Below, piece by piece: positions 5,971-6,672 of a DNA stretch of 6,672 nt. The DNA lies in NCBI RefSeq assembly GCF_934632265.1, contig NZ_CAKTYH010000107.1:1-6672 (forward strand). The letters are read 5' to 3'. Under the pieces are notes generated by a model. The model did no database searches. It was not told the DNA's origin and saw nothing but the letters and a program-made list of their open reading frames with translations. The position numbers were made by a program, and so were the translations under genes. This DNA is from an uncultured Senegalimassilia sp. (GTDB lineage: Bacteria > Actinomycetota > Coriobacteriia > Coriobacteriales > Eggerthellaceae). How positions within the stretch are numbered: position 1 is the first letter of the stretch; the number at the start of each line of letters is the position of its first letter.

Positions 5971-6672
5971 ATGTTGGATAACAATGCGAACGATATGCCC
6001 AGCCGAAGCGATGAGCCGTCCAGCTCCGTTTCCGGATACCTGAACAGCGCTGAACAGGCTGCTGAGCAGGGAAACCTTATGCTGGCGCTGCATCTGTACC
6101 TGGCGGCGTTCGAGCGCGGCCAGGCAGGCGAGGGCGCTGTGCCTTCCGAAGCCGCCATTGCCGGCCTGAAGCGCGCATGGCGCCTGGCGTGCACCTTGAA
6201 GGAGCGCAGCATCGCGGAATACGTGTTCGAGCGCATGGAACCTTTCCTGTCCAGCGACGAGGTGGCCGCGTGCGCGGACCAGCTGCAGGAGCTGGCGCTT
6301 GCCAAGCTCGAGGAGTTCGGGCTGTCGCGCGACGAGCTCGAGGACATGACCGACATGATCTCGCAGGACATGATGGGCGAGGGCTGTCCGCGCGTGCTGC
6401 GCGTGGAGCATCTCACGTCGCCGGGTGCGGCAGATCGCGCCGGCAAGCCCGAAGACGGGCTGTCCGCAAGCGCTGCGGCTCCGACGGCCGGCGTGGATGC
6501 CGCAGGCGAGCAGCCTGTGGCGGCAGGCTCTACCGCGTCCGAAAAGCCCCAGGCGCCTGCCGGCAAGCCCGCGTCCGCTGCGGCAGCTTCCGCGCAGCCC
6601 GTGCTCGCTCCCATCGAGCACCTCACCTACAAAGAGCTGGTCGGCTATGACGAGGCGGTGCGCTCGGTGCGC
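5971..6672 (+). CDS. Unrecognised protein, N-terminal part, with TPR-like helices and an Ala/Pro-rich linker (runs off the window)
   Basis: The reading frame is open from ATG 5971 to the last base (234 codons, no stop), behind a strong ribosome site. I do not recognise the family. After a polar start (1-20), residues 20-53 fit one TPR-type repeat, with A27, G34-N35, A39, Y43 and A46 at the expected spacing. More amphipathic helices follow to about 136, rich in Leu, Glu and Asp and with a Met-rich stretch DMTDMISQDMMG (125-136). Residues 150-214 are a low-complexity Ala/Pro/Gly/Ser linker. VEHLT (145-149) and IEHLT (215-219) flank it, and HLTYKELVGYDEAVRSVR begins what looks like a second folded domain. 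There is no signal peptide or membrane helix, so a cytoplasmic protein is likely. TPR-like domains usually mediate protein contacts. Function is not assigned; the C-terminal domain beyond the window would decide it. Confidence 0.82.
   Translation, partial: MLDNNANDMPSRSDEPSSSVSGYLNSAEQAAEQGNLMLALHLYLAAFERGQAGEGAVPSEAAIAGLKRAWRLACTLKERSIAEYVFERMEPFLSSDEVAACADQLQELALAKLEEFGLSRDELEDMTDMISQDMMGEGCPRVLRVEHLTSPGAADRAGKPEDGLSASAAAPTAGVDAAGEQPVAAGSTASEKPQAPAGKPASAAAASAQPVLAPIEHLTYKELVGYDEAVRSVR

Noticed and set aside
5670..6626. A 318-codon open frame on the minus strand across the intergenic gap and the right-edge gene
   Set aside because: Low-complexity Ser/Ala/Arg composition and no recognisable domain; the + strand frame from 5971 has a strong ribosome site and a plausible fold.

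Overview
The window looks like a piece of a GC-rich bacterial chromosome. It is most likely from a gut actinobacterium of the class Coriobacteriia (Eggerthella/Gordonibacter-like). That guess rests on the strong GC bias at third codon positions, GTG starts, Ala-rich tails and linkers, and the MarR plus paired ABC exporter layout. It is an inference from style, not a database match. All supported genes are on the + strand.

Layout. Positions 1-76 hold a tRNA-Asp (anticodon GTC) with an encoded CCA; its first base lies just outside the window. An intrinsic terminator follows at 90-113. A short intergenic region with a perfect TTTAG/CTAAA-type palindrome (217-231) and a second half-site leads into a MarR-family repressor gene (272-907). 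This overlaps by 10 bp a 721-residue ABC exporter half-transporter (898-3063), which overlaps by 4 bp a 621-residue partner (3060-4925). A HAD-superfamily phosphatase gene (about 4975-5688) follows closely, and a hairpin with a T-tract (5689-5708) closes the group. After 262 bp with a promoter-like -10 box and a strong Shine-Dalgarno site, a further gene starts at 5971 and runs off the right edge (234 codons seen). It has a TPR-like helical N-terminus and an Ala/Pro-rich linker, and I do not recognise it.

How the genes fit together. The two ABC proteins have complementary departures from consensus. The first has Asp in place of the Walker B catalytic Glu and Gln in place of the H-loop His, but a normal SGGQ signature. 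The second has normal Glu and His but a SAGQ signature. That is the pattern of a heterodimeric exporter with one degenerate and one working ATP site. The first half also carries an extra segment of about 150 residues between TM1 and TM2. The overlapping genes suggest a MarR-controlled, probably self-repressed, export operon, with the HAD phosphatase as a likely co-transcribed passenger or partner. I found no CRISPR array, insertion sequence, integrase or other mobile element, and no clearly new multi-gene system. The least ordinary items are the first exporter half's large extracellular insert, the operator arrangement, the Ala-rich MarR tail, and the partial gene at the right edge.
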